A stretch of 64,000 bases of DNA from Arcobacter sp. (GTDB taxonomy: Bacteria > Campylobacterota > Campylobacteria > Campylobacterales > Sulfurimonadaceae). Positions 35,684 through 43,968 of the stretch are shown here, piece by piece (position 1 is the stretch's first letter; each line of letters starts with the position of its first letter). The position numbers and the translations under genes are program-made. The stretch covers positions 62,001 to 126,000 of the forward strand of contig JAGXFN010000011.1 in the NCBI GenBank assembly GCA_024637195.1, read 5' to 3'. The notes under the pieces are model-generated. The model was not told where the DNA came from, searched no databases, and was given only the letters and a program-made list of their open reading frames with translations.

Positions 35684-36600
35684 TTTCCCGCTCCTGAAGT
35701 TTTTTTATCGATTAGTTCGACGATTTTATCAATCTTCTTATCATTAAAATTCAAGCCCATCTTCTCCTGCTCCGGGGTCGCAAAAGCAGGGATTCCGTTA
35801 ACTTCCAGCACGACATACTCCTCTTTTTCTCTATTATAAAGAATGTCAACACCGGCTATATCGATATTTACCGCCTGTGCTGCGCGTATTGCCAGGTCAA
35901 TCACCTCTGCATTAGGCTCACGCATGATGACATGGCCGCCTGAAGTGATATTTGTACGCCAGTCTGTCTTGCTGGCTTGACGTCCGTAACAAGAGATGTA
36001 CTCGCCGTCTACGATATCAATACGAAAGTCGGTATGGTCATTGTCAATAAATTTTTCCATATAAAAATGGCGGATATTCATCTGATTTAAAAACGGCATC
36101 AAGGTATCAAGCGTGCTCTCGCTCTCAATCAAAGCCATACCGACGCCTCCCCAGCCGTCAATCGGCTTGAAGACCAGCTTCCCCCATTTGGCAAATAAGT
36201 CACGGATGCGATCAGGCTCCTCCCGGTGACATAAAAAAAAGTCTGAGCAGTTCACTCCGGCTTGCGTGAGTGCCATATTGGTCTGAAACTTATCTTCCGT
36301 CAGACGAAAGGCCTCATAGGTGTTGATTGTCGGGATGATCTTATTGAGCTGCTCATAAAAATAGACCTGAGAGACTGTCTGCTCACCTGCATTGTAGGAG
36401 AAGAAAAGATCCATATCGCATAAGTCAAACCCCTTGCATCGAATGCCCTGCTTGTCGGCTTCTGAATAACGGAGGTTCAGCTGCGTAACGGAATTGATAC
36501 CGCGTTCAAGCAGTTTCAGGATCATTTTTTGTTCTATTTCCGCACCGCCGCTGTTTTGATACATCCACATCCCAATCGTTCTGTTGCAGTCTAATGTCAT
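35680..36600 (-). CDS. RimK/LysX-like ATP-grasp ligase
   Basis: 306 residues, a complete ATP-grasp enzyme. KLVFKPIDGWGGVGM gives the nucleotide lysine and glycine loop, DFRIDIVDGEYISC and NITSGGHV follow, and the metal site LEVNGIPAF has the canonical Glu and Asn. This is the layout of enzymes that add glutamate or another amino acid to a carboxyl end (RimK, MptN, LysX). The substrate is unknown. It is packed between the M20 gene (three bases upstream) and the second ATP-grasp gene (four-base overlap). Confidence 0.85.
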   Translation of the reverse strand: MTLDCNRTIGMWMYQNSGGAEIEQKMILKLLERGINSVTQLNLRYSEADKQGIRCKGFDLCDMDLFFSYNAGEQTVSQVYFYEQLNKIIPTINTYEAFRLTEDKFQTNMALTQAGVNCSDFFLCHREEPDRIRDLFAKWGKLVFKPIDGWGGVGMALIESESTLDTLMPFLNQMNIRHFYMEKFIDNDHTDFRIDIVDGEYISCYGRQASKTDWRTNITSGGHVIMREPNAEVIDLAIRAAQAVNIDIAGVDILYNREKEEYVVLEVNGIPAFATPEQEKMGLNFNDKKIDKIVELIDKKTSGAGK

Positions 36601-36603
36601 GTT

Positions 36604-37719
36604 TTACTCTCCTATCTGATTGTATCTAATAAAATACGCTAATATCTTTTGCGTCAATGCAATACGCGAGATAAAACTGCTTTTTGATGCCCTCTCATCT
36701 GCCGTATGGTCACCATCTCCAAACGGCCCAAACCCATCCAGGGTTACAACCCCGCAAGCAGAAAGAATATTTGCGTCACTCACGCCGCCGCGTTTTTCTG
36801 TTTTTAGAGGCTTGTTTGTGATCTTTTCAATAGCTTTGATAAAATTCAATGTCTTATCTGATGCCTGCATGACATCACGCTGGATACCGCCGCCAAGTCG
36901 TGACGTAGTGCCTTTGACATATGTAGTGTATACAATTTTTTCTATCTCTGCCATGACGCGCTCTTTTTCCTTGATTTTATCGTACCGCAGTTCAAATAGC
37001 AGGTGCGCACTCGGTGAGATCGTATTTGCGCCGATACCGCCATACATCTTGCCGACATTAACCGTCGTGTTTTTAGACAGGTCGGTCAGAGCAACAAGCT
37101 TTTGCAGTTTATAGGCTGCTTCCAGGTTGGCATCGATGCCTTCGGCGTAATGATTGCCTGCATGCTTGGCTAAGCCTTTGATGTCAACCGTAAAAGTGCC
37201 CACTCCTTTGCGTCCGATGACGACTTCCATGTCCTTTCCTGCAGCTTCAAAAACAAGGCAGTAATCATAATTGGTAGCCAACTCTCGAGACAGATATTTT
37301 GAATCATCGCTGCCCGTCTCTTCGTCACTCACCAATAAAAAATCTATATTTATTATTTCAATACCGCTTTTCTTCAGCGCTTCAAGTGCTTTGTAGGCCA
37401 CAATGAGTCCACCCTTCATGTCACATACACCAGGTCCGTATACCCACGCTTCATCTTCTTTAAAATGCTCGAATGTATCAGGAGGAAACACCGTATCAAT
37501 ATGTCCCAGGAGCAGTAAGCGTTTAGCACCGTCTTCATGCCGGCCTTTATACAAACGGTGGTTCCCGATGAGTTCACGGTCATATACCGTTTCGCTCATG
37601 CCGAGATTTTTCAGCCACGTGCCAAAAAGAACGCCAACGCTGTCAACGCCATGCTTGTTATTCGTATAAGAGTTGATGTCAACCAGCTGCTTTAATTCAT
37701 TAATATAAGGCAAAGTCAT
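36604..37719 (-). CDS. M20 family metallopeptidase (carboxypeptidase G2-like)
   Basis: A cytoplasmic di-zinc exopeptidase or deacylase. The metal ligands are in GHIDTVFP, GVCDMKGG (bridging Asp) and DEETGS (catalytic Glu and ligand), with the closing DGDHTADER His. GlcP/CPG2-type enzymes release C-terminal glutamate or cleave amide bonds. The start is uncertain. ATG at 37746 would be leaderless given the -10 at 37755-37760. ATG at 37719 has AAGG too close. TTG at 37713 has AAGGA at good spacing. It is the first gene of the four-gene ligase/peptidase operon, so both bond-making and bond-breaking enzymes would be made together. Confidence 0.87.
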   Translation of the reverse strand: MTLPYINELKQLVDINSYTNNKHGVDSVGVLFGTWLKNLGMSETVYDRELIGNHRLYKGRHEDGAKRLLLLGHIDTVFPPDTFEHFKEDEAWVYGPGVCDMKGGLIVAYKALEALKKSGIEIINIDFLLVSDEETGSDDSKYLSRELATNYDYCLVFEAAGKDMEVVIGRKGVGTFTVDIKGLAKHAGNHYAEGIDANLEAAYKLQKLVALTDLSKNTTVNVGKMYGGIGANTISPSAHLLFELRYDKIKEKERVMAEIEKIVYTTYVKGTTSRLGGGIQRDVMQASDKTLNFIKAIEKITNKPLKTEKRGGVSDANILSACGVVTLDGFGPFGDGDHTADERASKSSFISRIALTQKILAYFIRYNQIGE

Positions 37720-37754
37720 CCTTAAAAAAATATTGTTCTTAATCATACAACAAT

Positions 37755-37760
37755 ATTATA
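37755..37760 (-). promoter_or_regulatory. Probable -10 element of the ligase/peptidase operon
   Basis: TATAAT on the minus strand upstream of the M20 gene, in an AT-rich gap after rplS. There is no good -35. It is the only clear promoter for the four-gene operon. Confidence 0.45.
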
Positions 37761-37826
37761 ATATGTTAAGCATACAAGAAAGTTACAAAAATAGACAAGT
37801 TTTAGTACAAGGGGGAGTTGTTAGAT

Positions 37827-37849
37827 ATACAGAGCAGAGCGCTCTGTAT
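37827..37849 (-). terminator. Hairpin after rplS
   Basis: A 9-bp perfect stem (ATACAGAGC with GCTCTGTAT) and a five-base loop, starting 11 bases past the rplS stop. No long T-run follows, so it may act as an mRNA end-stabiliser or a weak terminator of the rpsP-rplS operon. Confidence 0.5.
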
Positions 37850-37860
37850 TGAAAGGAAAA

Positions 37861-38217
37861 TTAGCGGCGAAGTTCTTTGATTCTTGCTTTTTTACCTTTA
37901 AGTTCACGAAGGTAGAAGAGTTTTGCACGACGAACACGTCCGCAACGTACTACCTGGATCTCGTTGATGCTATCTGAGTAGATAGGGAAAATACGCTCGA
38001 TACCAATGCTGTTTGCACCGATTTTACGAACAGTAATAGTTTTTCCAGTACCTGTACCGCGTTTTGCGATACACATACCTTCGTAACTTTGAACACGTGA
38101 CTTTTCGCCTTCTTTAATGGTTACAGCGATACGGACAGTGTCACCAGCACGGAAATCTGGAATGTTTTTCGCAGAGATTTGTGCATTTTCGAAATTGTCG
38201 ATATATTTATTTCTCAT
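37861..38217 (-). CDS. rplS: 50S ribosomal protein L19
   Basis: 118 residues, full length, with the family core [16 protein letters not shown] and the [20 protein letters not shown] tail that lies at the subunit interface. Last gene of rpsP-khpA-rimM-trmD-rplS; its start overlaps trmD by 11 bases. Confidence 0.97.
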   Translation of the reverse strand: MRNKYIDNFENAQISAKNIPDFRAGDTVRIAVTIKEGEKSRVQSYEGMCIAKRGTGTGKTITVRKIGANSIGIERIFPIYSDSINEIQVVRCGRVRRAKLFYLRELKGKKARIKELRR

Positions 38218-38905
38218 ATTTTTTCCTTCGTTGATACTTTTTCAGCTGATCAGGTCGAAAATATTTCGTCTTGCACTCAGACAAGAGAATTTTTAGTGCC
38301 GAAATTCTAGCACGATTTCCCTTTAAATATTCTGATGGTGCAGCCCTGTTCTCGTAATAGGGCGGTTTTGCAAAGGCAGGTGCTTCCAAAAGGAAACCTT
38401 CAAAGCTTTCTTCGTCTAAAGAGTCTTGATTTCCAAGGACTCCTTCGACATTTCTGCTGATCGCATCTGCCATCACAAGAGAGGGTAACTCTCCGCCTGT
38501 TAAGATATAATCGCCGATAGAAAACACTTCATCGGCAAACACCTCGATAACACGCTCATCAATCCCCTCATAGCGGCCGCTTACAAAGGCAATATGCTTC
38601 TTCTTCGCTAAACGTTTGGCATCGTTTTGGTTAAACGGCTTGCCAACGGGTGTTGCGAAGATGATATGTACATCGCTCTCTTGCAGCAAAGAGAGGGTAT
38701 CAAACAGAGGCTGTGGTGTCATCACCATTCCGGCGCCTCCGCCCACAGCAGTGTCATCGACCTTTTTCCATTTATCCTGGCTCTTATCCCTTGGGTTGAC
38801 ATAGTCAATCTCCAAAAGACCTTTTTCTATCGCACGCGACAAAATAGAGTCATTAAAATATCCCGAAATAAGATCGGGAAAGAGTGTCACAAAACTAAAC
38901 TTCAT
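38207..38905 (-). CDS. trmD: tRNA (guanine-N1-)-methyltransferase
   Basis: Methylates G37 of tRNAs to keep reading frame. The start at 38905 gives [13 protein letters not shown], matching the family. [18 protein letters not shown] [14 protein letters not shown], the SGRYEGID motif and [13 protein letters not shown] form the SAM-binding knot. A frame-open extension reaches 38935 but starts in a duplicated segment. The region just before the start contains near-copies of the trmD start and a micro-ORF that bridges from rimM. Confidence 0.95.
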   Translation of the reverse strand: MKFSFVTLFPDLISGYFNDSILSRAIEKGLLEIDYVNPRDKSQDKWKKVDDTAVGGGAGMVMTPQPLFDTLSLLQESDVHIIFATPVGKPFNQNDAKRLAKKKHIAFVSGRYEGIDERVIEVFADEVFSIGDYILTGGELPSLVMADAISRNVEGVLGNQDSLDEESFEGFLLEAPAFAKPPYYENRAAPSEYLKGNRARISALKILLSECKTKYFRPDQLKKYQRRKKYEK

Positions 38906-38966
38906 GTTTGGTTTCTTTAGCCAAACATGTTGCATGTTTGGTTTCTTCAGTAAAACTAAACTGCAT
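38891..38966 (-). repeat. Duplicated trmD start region forming a 23-codon micro-ORF
   Basis: The first 15 bases of trmD (38891-38905) recur with one mismatch at 38952-38966. A 15-base repeat (38903-38917 and 38933-38947) has a 30-base period, and CCAAACATG/CATGTTTGG arms (38921-38941) can form a 9-bp hairpin. The upstream copy supplies an ATG that overlaps the rimM TGA and opens a micro-ORF (38895-38966) ending eight bases inside trmD. This arrangement suits termination-reinitiation coupling. Confidence 0.6.
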
Positions 38967-39541
38967 CAGCTCGCTTCGAGGATATCGAATCCTCCCTGCA
39001 CTTTAATGATTTTAGTCTTCGTGTCCACTTCAATGACAAACTTATCATGATACGGTATTAAAAATGAGTTTGGCATCTTTTTTGAGACCAGATCTTCATC
39101 GGTTTCAAGTTTAAGATAATCCGTAATGCCCAAGCGTTCGATCTCGGTCACTCTGCCAAGAAGGAGTTCACCCTCATAAACAGAAGAACCGACGATATCA
39201 AACCAAAAATGCTGTCCCTTTTCAAGCTTAATCTCCTGGCGCGTCTTCTCTTCAGTACTAAAAAGATCCAGATTGGTTAACTTTTTAGCCTCTTCTGCAG
39301 AGTTGTAGCCCTTAAACTTGACAAGATCTCTCTCAAGATTGTAGCTCTCGATCTCAAGCTCGCCGCGTTTGGTGTTAAAACTAACACCCGGCCTGAACTG
39401 TTCAGGAAAATCGGTTTTGAGATGAAGTTTCATCTCTCCGGTCAGCCCTACAGCCTTGCCCAGTTTGGCGACTTGAAATCTTGAGTTTGCGCTCTGAGAA
39501 CTTGCATTCTCAGGCTTTGGACTATTTTTTTGGTTCGACAT
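38966..39541 (-). CDS. rimM: Ribosome maturation factor RimM
   Basis: Assists assembly of the 30S head around S19. 191 residues: a variable Ser/Asn-rich N-terminus, then QVAKLGKAVGLTGEMKLHLKTDFPEQF of the RimM barrel, and the PRC-barrel C-terminal domain (HFWFDIVGSSVY to the end). Its start overlaps the KH-protein stop by 20 bases, and its stop overlaps the micro-ORF before trmD. Confidence 0.93.
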   Translation of the reverse strand: MSNQKNSPKPENASSQSANSRFQVAKLGKAVGLTGEMKLHLKTDFPEQFRPGVSFNTKRGELEIESYNLERDLVKFKGYNSAEEAKKLTNLDLFSTEEKTRQEIKLEKGQHFWFDIVGSSVYEGELLLGRVTEIERLGITDYLKLETDEDLVSKKMPNSFLIPYHDKFVIEVDTKTKIIKVQGGFDILEAS

Positions 39542-39761
39542 TGATTCGATAACTCAAGCCGTCTTTGGCTTTGCAACCCGAGATGACTGTCTTGATCGCA
39601 CCGATCATTTTGCCCTCTTTGCCGATGAGTTTACCTACATCAGCCTGATTGGCATAGATCGTGATCTCGGCAAAGTCTTCACTCTGCTGAATATTTATCG
39701 TCACATCTTCCGGATGGGAAACGATCAGTCTCGCATAGCCTGCAACAAACTCAGCAACCAT
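39522..39761 (-). CDS. khpA: KH-domain RNA-binding protein (KhpA/YlqC family)
   Basis: 79 residues with one KH domain; the GKEGKMIGAIKTVI stretch is the GxxG RNA-binding loop (GKEG). In other bacteria KhpA acts in RNA binding with KhpB. Placement between rpsP and rimM is the usual one. Two bases separate it from rpsP. Confidence 0.9.
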   Translation of the reverse strand: MVAEFVAGYARLIVSHPEDVTINIQQSEDFAEITIYANQADVGKLIGKEGKMIGAIKTVISGCKAKDGLSYRINVEPKK

Positions 39762-39763
39762 TT

Positions 39764-39991
39764 TTATTTGCCCGCTAGTTTTTTAACACGTTCGCTCATT
39801 TGAGCACCTACGCCGATCCAATAGTTTAAACGCTCTTCATCGATACTGATCGTTGAAGGTGTTGTCATTGGGTTGTAATAACCGATTTTTTCAATCGAAC
39901 CGCCATCACGACGCTTACGAGAATCTGTTACTACGATACGGTAGAAAGGTTGTTTTTTACGGCCCATGCGAGTTAAACGGATAACTGTCAT
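39764..39991 (-). CDS. rpsP: 30S ribosomal protein S16
   Basis: 75 residues beginning [29 protein letters not shown], the S16 core. First gene of the ribosome-maturation operon. A long structured spacer with its own promoter lies upstream. Confidence 0.97.
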   Translation of the reverse strand: MTVIRLTRMGRKKQPFYRIVVTDSRKRRDGGSIEKIGYYNPMTTPSTISIDEERLNYWIGVGAQMSERVKKLAGK

Positions 39992-40368
39992 TTGTGTTCC
40001 TAATATTAATTTTACCCATTGTTAGAGACTTGAAACCAAATCACTACTGCTGGTTACATCTATAGTCAACTAAAACGGAAAAGGGGGAAAGAGTATGCAA
40101 AAACTGCACTGAAGATAAAAAAGATACTTTTTTATAACACTTTCCTCTTACCGTCTTAATGCAGACGTATACATGTAACCGGCACAAAAGGTTAAAATGA
40201 AAATCTTAAAGACACTCATTTTAAACTTCATCACCGGTTACTTTCATCTTCTTAGCATAGAGGTACTTTTTAAGAAAATGTCGAACTGAATTGAAAGTAT
40301 AGCAAAAACTCTGAAAAAAACCAAGGAGAATACCGCGCGGCCACCTTTACGGTGTCTAGGCGCTGAAA
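39992..40368 (-). other. Structured, promoter-bearing spacer between ffh and rpsP
   Basis: A 377-base gap. On the minus strand a near-ideal promoter has TTGGTT (40319-40324), a 17-base spacer and an extended TGCTATACT -10 (hexamer 40296-40301). The RNA would then fold: GTAACCGG (40175-40182) pairs with CCGGTTAC (40234-40241), enclosing a second long pairing (40191-40200 with 40216-40226). A 7-bp A/T hairpin (40117-40133) follows. It may be an rpsP leader or a separate small RNA. Confidence 0.45.
40148..40219 (-). CDS. Possible 23-residue hydrophobic micropeptide
   Basis: An ATG at 40219 opens a short frame whose peptide has a hydrophobic core (KIFILTFCAGY) and a basic end (LRR). It is preceded by an eight-codon frame (40221-40247) that stops one base before it. 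Its start codon is inside the inner stem of the predicted hairpin, so translation could be controlled by structure. No family is recognised; it may be chance. Confidence 0.2.
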   Translation of the reverse strand: MSVFKIFILTFCAGYMYTSALRR

Positions 40369-41721
40369 CTATCGGGGCAGACCGCCGAGTTTTCCGCCTT
40401 GCATCTGTGACATCATGTTCTGCATATCCTGCATCCCTTTTTTGCCGGAGAATCTTTTGGCCATTTTAGAGGCGTTTTTAAACTGCTTGAGCACACGATT
40501 GACATCCATAATATCCATGCCGCACCCTTTTGCGATGCGCTGTTTACGGCTGTTGTTGAGTAGGTCTGGCTCTTCGCGCTCTTTATTTGTCATCGAGGAG
40601 ACCATGGCTTTGATGTTTTTAAGCTCGGAGGAGTTTTCAAAATCAAAGTTTTTGATCGCATCGCTCATGCCACCCATTCCCGGGATCATCCCGATCAGCG
40701 ACTTCATGCTTCCCATCTTCTTCATGCTCTCCATCTGCTCAATGAAGTCATTGAAATTGAACTGCCCCTTTTTGATCTTGCGGCTTATCTCTTTGGCTTT
40801 TTTCTCATCAATGACATTGGCCGTCTTTTCAGCCAATCCTTCGATGTCGCCAAATCCCATTAGGCGGTTGACAATACGCTCAGGCAGAAAGACCTCAAGG
40901 TCCGGCATCTTCTCGCCGTAACCGATGAAACGAAGCGGTACCTGGACCTGAGAAGCGATTCCCAAGGCCACGCCGCCTTTGGAGTCACCGTCATATTTTG
41001 ACAAGATGACGCCGTCTATCCCGATCTGTTCGTTAAAGCTCGCTGCCGTTCTGACCGAGTCCTGCCCTGTTAAAGAGTCCGCAACATAGAAGACTTCGTC
41101 AGGCTTCACCGCCGCTTTGACCGCTTTGAGTTCGCCCATCAACTCCTCATCAATGGCCAAACGCCCCGCAGTATCGATCAGAAGAACATCATACAGACCT
41201 TCTTCAGCTTTTTTCATCGCGGCTTTGGCAATCTTTACCGGGTCTTTTTCGTTCTCATCAGCATAAACATCGACACCGACTGAAGCACCTACCTGCTTGA
41301 GCTGCTCGACCGCCGCCATACGCTGAAGGTCAGCTGCGGCAACAAGGACTTTTTTCTGCTTGTTTTTGAGGTAGTAGGCTAGTTTACCTGTCGTCGTCGT
41401 CTTGCCTGAGCCTTGAAGCCCCATCATCAAGATAACGGTCGGGGGCTTGGAAGCAAAAACAAACCCTTGGTGTCCTTTGACGTGAAGCAGTGCATAAAGG
41501 CGTTTTTGCATAGCATCAAGGAACTGATCCTTGCCGATACCCGCCGCCTTGACATCAAGCTCTACATCAAAAAGAAGATCTTTGACAACCTTATGGTGAA
41601 CATCCGCTTTTAAAAGGTTCTTCTTAAGCTCTTCAAGCGCCTTCTTGAGCGCCTTTTCGTCATCTTGAAAACGAATCTTTTTAATCGCTGCTGTAAATGA
41701 ACTGGTTAGGGTATCAAACAC
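40369..41721 (-). CDS. ffh: Signal recognition particle protein Ffh
   Basis: The GTPase that, with 4.5S RNA, targets nascent membrane proteins. 450 residues: an N-domain helical bundle, a G-domain with GLQGSGKTTTTGKLA and DTAGRL, and a Met-rich M-domain that ends MQNMMSQMQGGKLGGLPR. The start is GTG at 41721 behind an AGGAG site. A TATAAT -10 lies upstream at about 41759-41764. No 4.5S RNA gene is recognised nearby. Confidence 0.96.
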   Translation of the reverse strand: MFDTLTSSFTAAIKKIRFQDDEKALKKALEELKKNLLKADVHHKVVKDLLFDVELDVKAAGIGKDQFLDAMQKRLYALLHVKGHQGFVFASKPPTVILMMGLQGSGKTTTTGKLAYYLKNKQKKVLVAAADLQRMAAVEQLKQVGASVGVDVYADENEKDPVKIAKAAMKKAEEGLYDVLLIDTAGRLAIDEELMGELKAVKAAVKPDEVFYVADSLTGQDSVRTAASFNEQIGIDGVILSKYDGDSKGGVALGIASQVQVPLRFIGYGEKMPDLEVFLPERIVNRLMGFGDIEGLAEKTANVIDEKKAKEISRKIKKGQFNFNDFIEQMESMKKMGSMKSLIGMIPGMGGMSDAIKNFDFENSSELKNIKAMVSSMTNKEREEPDLLNNSRKQRIAKGCGMDIMDVNRVLKQFKNASKMAKRFSGKKGMQDMQNMMSQMQGGKLGGLPR

Positions 41722-41856
41722 GTCTAGACTCCTGTTTTTGCGTACATTATTGGTGGGGGATTATACAAAAAGCTTACTTTAGTGCTACTTTAAAAGCGGC
41801 GGCTCTCTTTTTGCGCTGCTATAGCAGGATTTTTACGAGGGTTTAGCAAGAGAGGA

Positions 41857-42606
41857 TTACTCTCCGCCGCCGATATGTCTGAACTCTTTGGGCTCAGGCG
41901 AAGTAAACTCTTTGCCGAGCAGTTTCATCTTATGTGCATGCAGCATCATGCGTTTTGCCTTTCTTCCGCCGTAAAGCTCATCGCCCATGATCGGAAGATT
42001 TTCGCTTTGAAGATGCACACGGATCTGGTGAGTACGGCCTTGATGAATGACCAGTTTGATCTTGCTCTTTTTGTTGACGACCATCAGAGGAAAGACCTCT
42101 GTTCGCGCCGGCTTGCCATTGTCAGAGACCTTGCTTTTGGCCTTGTTGTTGTACTTTTCGGTCACGATAGGCTTGTTGATCTCAAATTCTTCGATCACCA
42201 TGCCGTCCACCCAGGCAATATACTCCTTGTAAACACGGTCATGCTTAAACTCTTCTATCGCCTTAAGGCGGAACTCTTCATCTTTGCACAAGACTAGCAC
42301 TCCGCTGGTCTCTCTGTCAAGACGGTGCAGCAAACGTGCGCCCTTGTACTGCTTTTCGATCTCTTCAGAACTTAAAAAAGCCGGCTTGTCGACGACGATC
42401 ATCTCACTGTTCTCAAAGATCACTCGGGTCTTTTCGATCTTTTCGACACGGAACTTTGTCTTCTCCGATATGTTTCCGCGTGCTATCAAAACCTTGCGGG
42501 TGCCTATGTAGACAAGACCCTTGTCGATCAGTGTCTTTGCCTGGGAGTTTGAAATCCCCTCTTGTAGAGCTAAAAGTTTATACGCTTTGTCTTCATTCAT
42601 TATCAT
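41857..42606 (-). CDS. RluA-family pseudouridine synthase
   Basis: 249 residues. An N-terminal S4-like RNA-binding part is followed by the catalytic domain, with the active-site Asp in LLHRLDRETSGVL and the closing RTHQIRVHLQ motif. The target uridine (rRNA or tRNA) cannot be told from sequence. The start overlaps the waaA stop by 14 bases; in C. jejuni the homologue also sits between waaA and ffh (as I recall). Confidence 0.9.
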   Translation of the reverse strand: MIMNEDKAYKLLALQEGISNSQAKTLIDKGLVYIGTRKVLIARGNISEKTKFRVEKIEKTRVIFENSEMIVVDKPAFLSSEEIEKQYKGARLLHRLDRETSGVLVLCKDEEFRLKAIEEFKHDRVYKEYIAWVDGMVIEEFEINKPIVTEKYNNKAKSKVSDNGKPARTEVFPLMVVNKKSKIKLVIHQGRTHQIRVHLQSENLPIMGDELYGGRKAKRMMLHAHKMKLLGKEFTSPEPKEFRHIGGGE

Positions 42607-43774
42607 ATTCCTTAATCAATTTATTAATCTCATGCAGATCCACTTTTTCCTCAACGCTCGAAGGCGCCATGTCCAAAGCCTTTGCAAAGGCCTCGCTGAG
42701 CTCGTCCGGTTCTACAAGCTGCACGTTTTTTACATATTTGAACAGCTCGTTTTGGTTGAAGATGTGTTTTCCTGAGATGATCTTACACCTAAAAGCGATA
42801 GGCTCGAGCGGATTATGCCCGCCGATGGGGGCAAAGGCACCGCCTAAAACAGCAATATCGCTGATGGCGTAAATATTGTTCAACTCACCCATCCTGTCCA
42901 CAAGGACAAGATCGGCGTCTAGATCTACTCTGTCTGAAAAACGCGAAAAACTCAGCCCGTTTTGCGCAGCAAAGCTCTCCATCTTGCGTGATACTGCCTC
43001 GAATCGTTCCGGATGGCGTGGCACGACAATAAGATGAAGCTCGCCCTGGTGCACTCTTTTAAATTCTAAAAAAGCCTCAAGAATGATCTTCTCTTCACCC
43101 TCATGGGTGCTTCCGCCCACAATACTCAGACCTGCGGGCTTGTTGTACTCTGTTGAGGCACTAATCTTTTGTGCCAGCTTGATATTGCCGATGACCTTGA
43201 CATTCTTCGCACCCAAGGCTTCAAAGCGCTGTTTGTCGATTTCACTTTGGACATAAACAAGATCGACATATCGCAGCAAACGGCTGTAAAACCATCTCAT
43301 CTTTAGATATTTCGGATAGCTTCGCTCGGATATTCGCGCGTTGAGCAGAAGCGTCTTCGTTCCCTTGGAGGCAGCCACCAAAAAAAGCAGATACCAAAGC
43401 TCAGCTTCTAAAACGACAAGCAGCCGCTGCTTTGTCTGCCAAAAAGGCAAAAACAGCTCATACGGAAGATAGCTCACCTGCGCATCTTTGTAAGCAGAGG
43501 CTGCAGAATAGCCCGTGTGGGTGATCACGGAGATATTGACCTGCGCGTGCGAGATCATCTGTATTAAAGGCGCAAGCGCCTTTGCCTCACCCAGACTGCA
43601 GGCATGAAACCATATCCCCTCATTCTTGAAGCGAGGCGTCTTCTGCAGGAAAAAACGTGCGGGCAGAGATTTTTTATATTTTGGCTTGAACGACAGATAT
43701 AAAATAATTGGGAGAGCTACAACATAAAGCAAAACGCTCAATAGATAGTAGAGATAAAAAAAAGGTTCTCTCAA
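42593..43774 (-). CDS. waaA: 3-deoxy-D-manno-octulosonic acid transferase
   Basis: Adds Kdo to lipid A precursor at the inner membrane. It starts with TTG at 43774, overlapping the preceding small frame (TTGA). An N-terminal membrane anchor (about residues 5-28) precedes the GT-B fold. FHACSLGEAKAL is the acceptor-side motif; GGSTHEGEE, VPRHPERF and GGHNPLEPIAF form the CMP-Kdo side. 393 residues, normal. Confidence 0.93.
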   Translation of the reverse strand: MREPFFYLYYLLSVLLYVVALPIILYLSFKPKYKKSLPARFFLQKTPRFKNEGIWFHACSLGEAKALAPLIQMISHAQVNISVITHTGYSAASAYKDAQVSYLPYELFLPFWQTKQRLLVVLEAELWYLLFLVAASKGTKTLLLNARISERSYPKYLKMRWFYSRLLRYVDLVYVQSEIDKQRFEALGAKNVKVIGNIKLAQKISASTEYNKPAGLSIVGGSTHEGEEKIILEAFLEFKRVHQGELHLIVVPRHPERFEAVSRKMESFAAQNGLSFSRFSDRVDLDADLVLVDRMGELNNIYAISDIAVLGGAFAPIGGHNPLEPIAFRCKIISGKHIFNQNELFKYVKNVQLVEPDELSEAFAKALDMAPSSVEEKVDLHEINKLIKEYDNE

Positions 43775-43968
43775 GGGTGCTCCCTCGCAAATTCAAGACG
43801 CCGGAGAATTTCTTCCTCGGCGGTGTAAGGCTGACCCTCTAAGAGCGTCTGTATAAATGGAAACTTAGGCGGTTTGTTCTTCTTCTGTTTCGATATAAAG
43901 AATACGTCCGCAGTGTGGACATGTCGTAATCTCTTCGCCTTTGATGACTTCGGAATAGACCTTGTCAT
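43771..43968 (-). CDS. Possible small conserved protein between zinc-ribbon gene and waaA
   Basis: Only the last ~31 codons (from 43864) lie outside the zinc-ribbon gene. They encode an amphipathic stretch (FPFIQTLLEG, then EEEILRRLEF) that reads like real protein and ends TTGA into waaA. No ATG, GTG or TTG occurs in that part, so the start would have to be the ATG at 43968 inside the other gene, or a non-standard codon. Confidence 0.35.
   Translation of the reverse strand: MTRSIPKSSKAKRLRHVHTADVFFISKQKKNKPPKFPFIQTLLEGQPYTAEEEILRRLEFAREHP

Noticed and set aside
38921..38941. Palindrome before trmD as a terminator
   Set aside because: It lies inside a coupled operon with no T-run on the minus strand and is better explained by the local duplication.
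39992..40368. SRP RNA gene next to ffh
   Set aside because: The spacer is structured but lacks the conserved SRP tetraloop and internal-loop bases.
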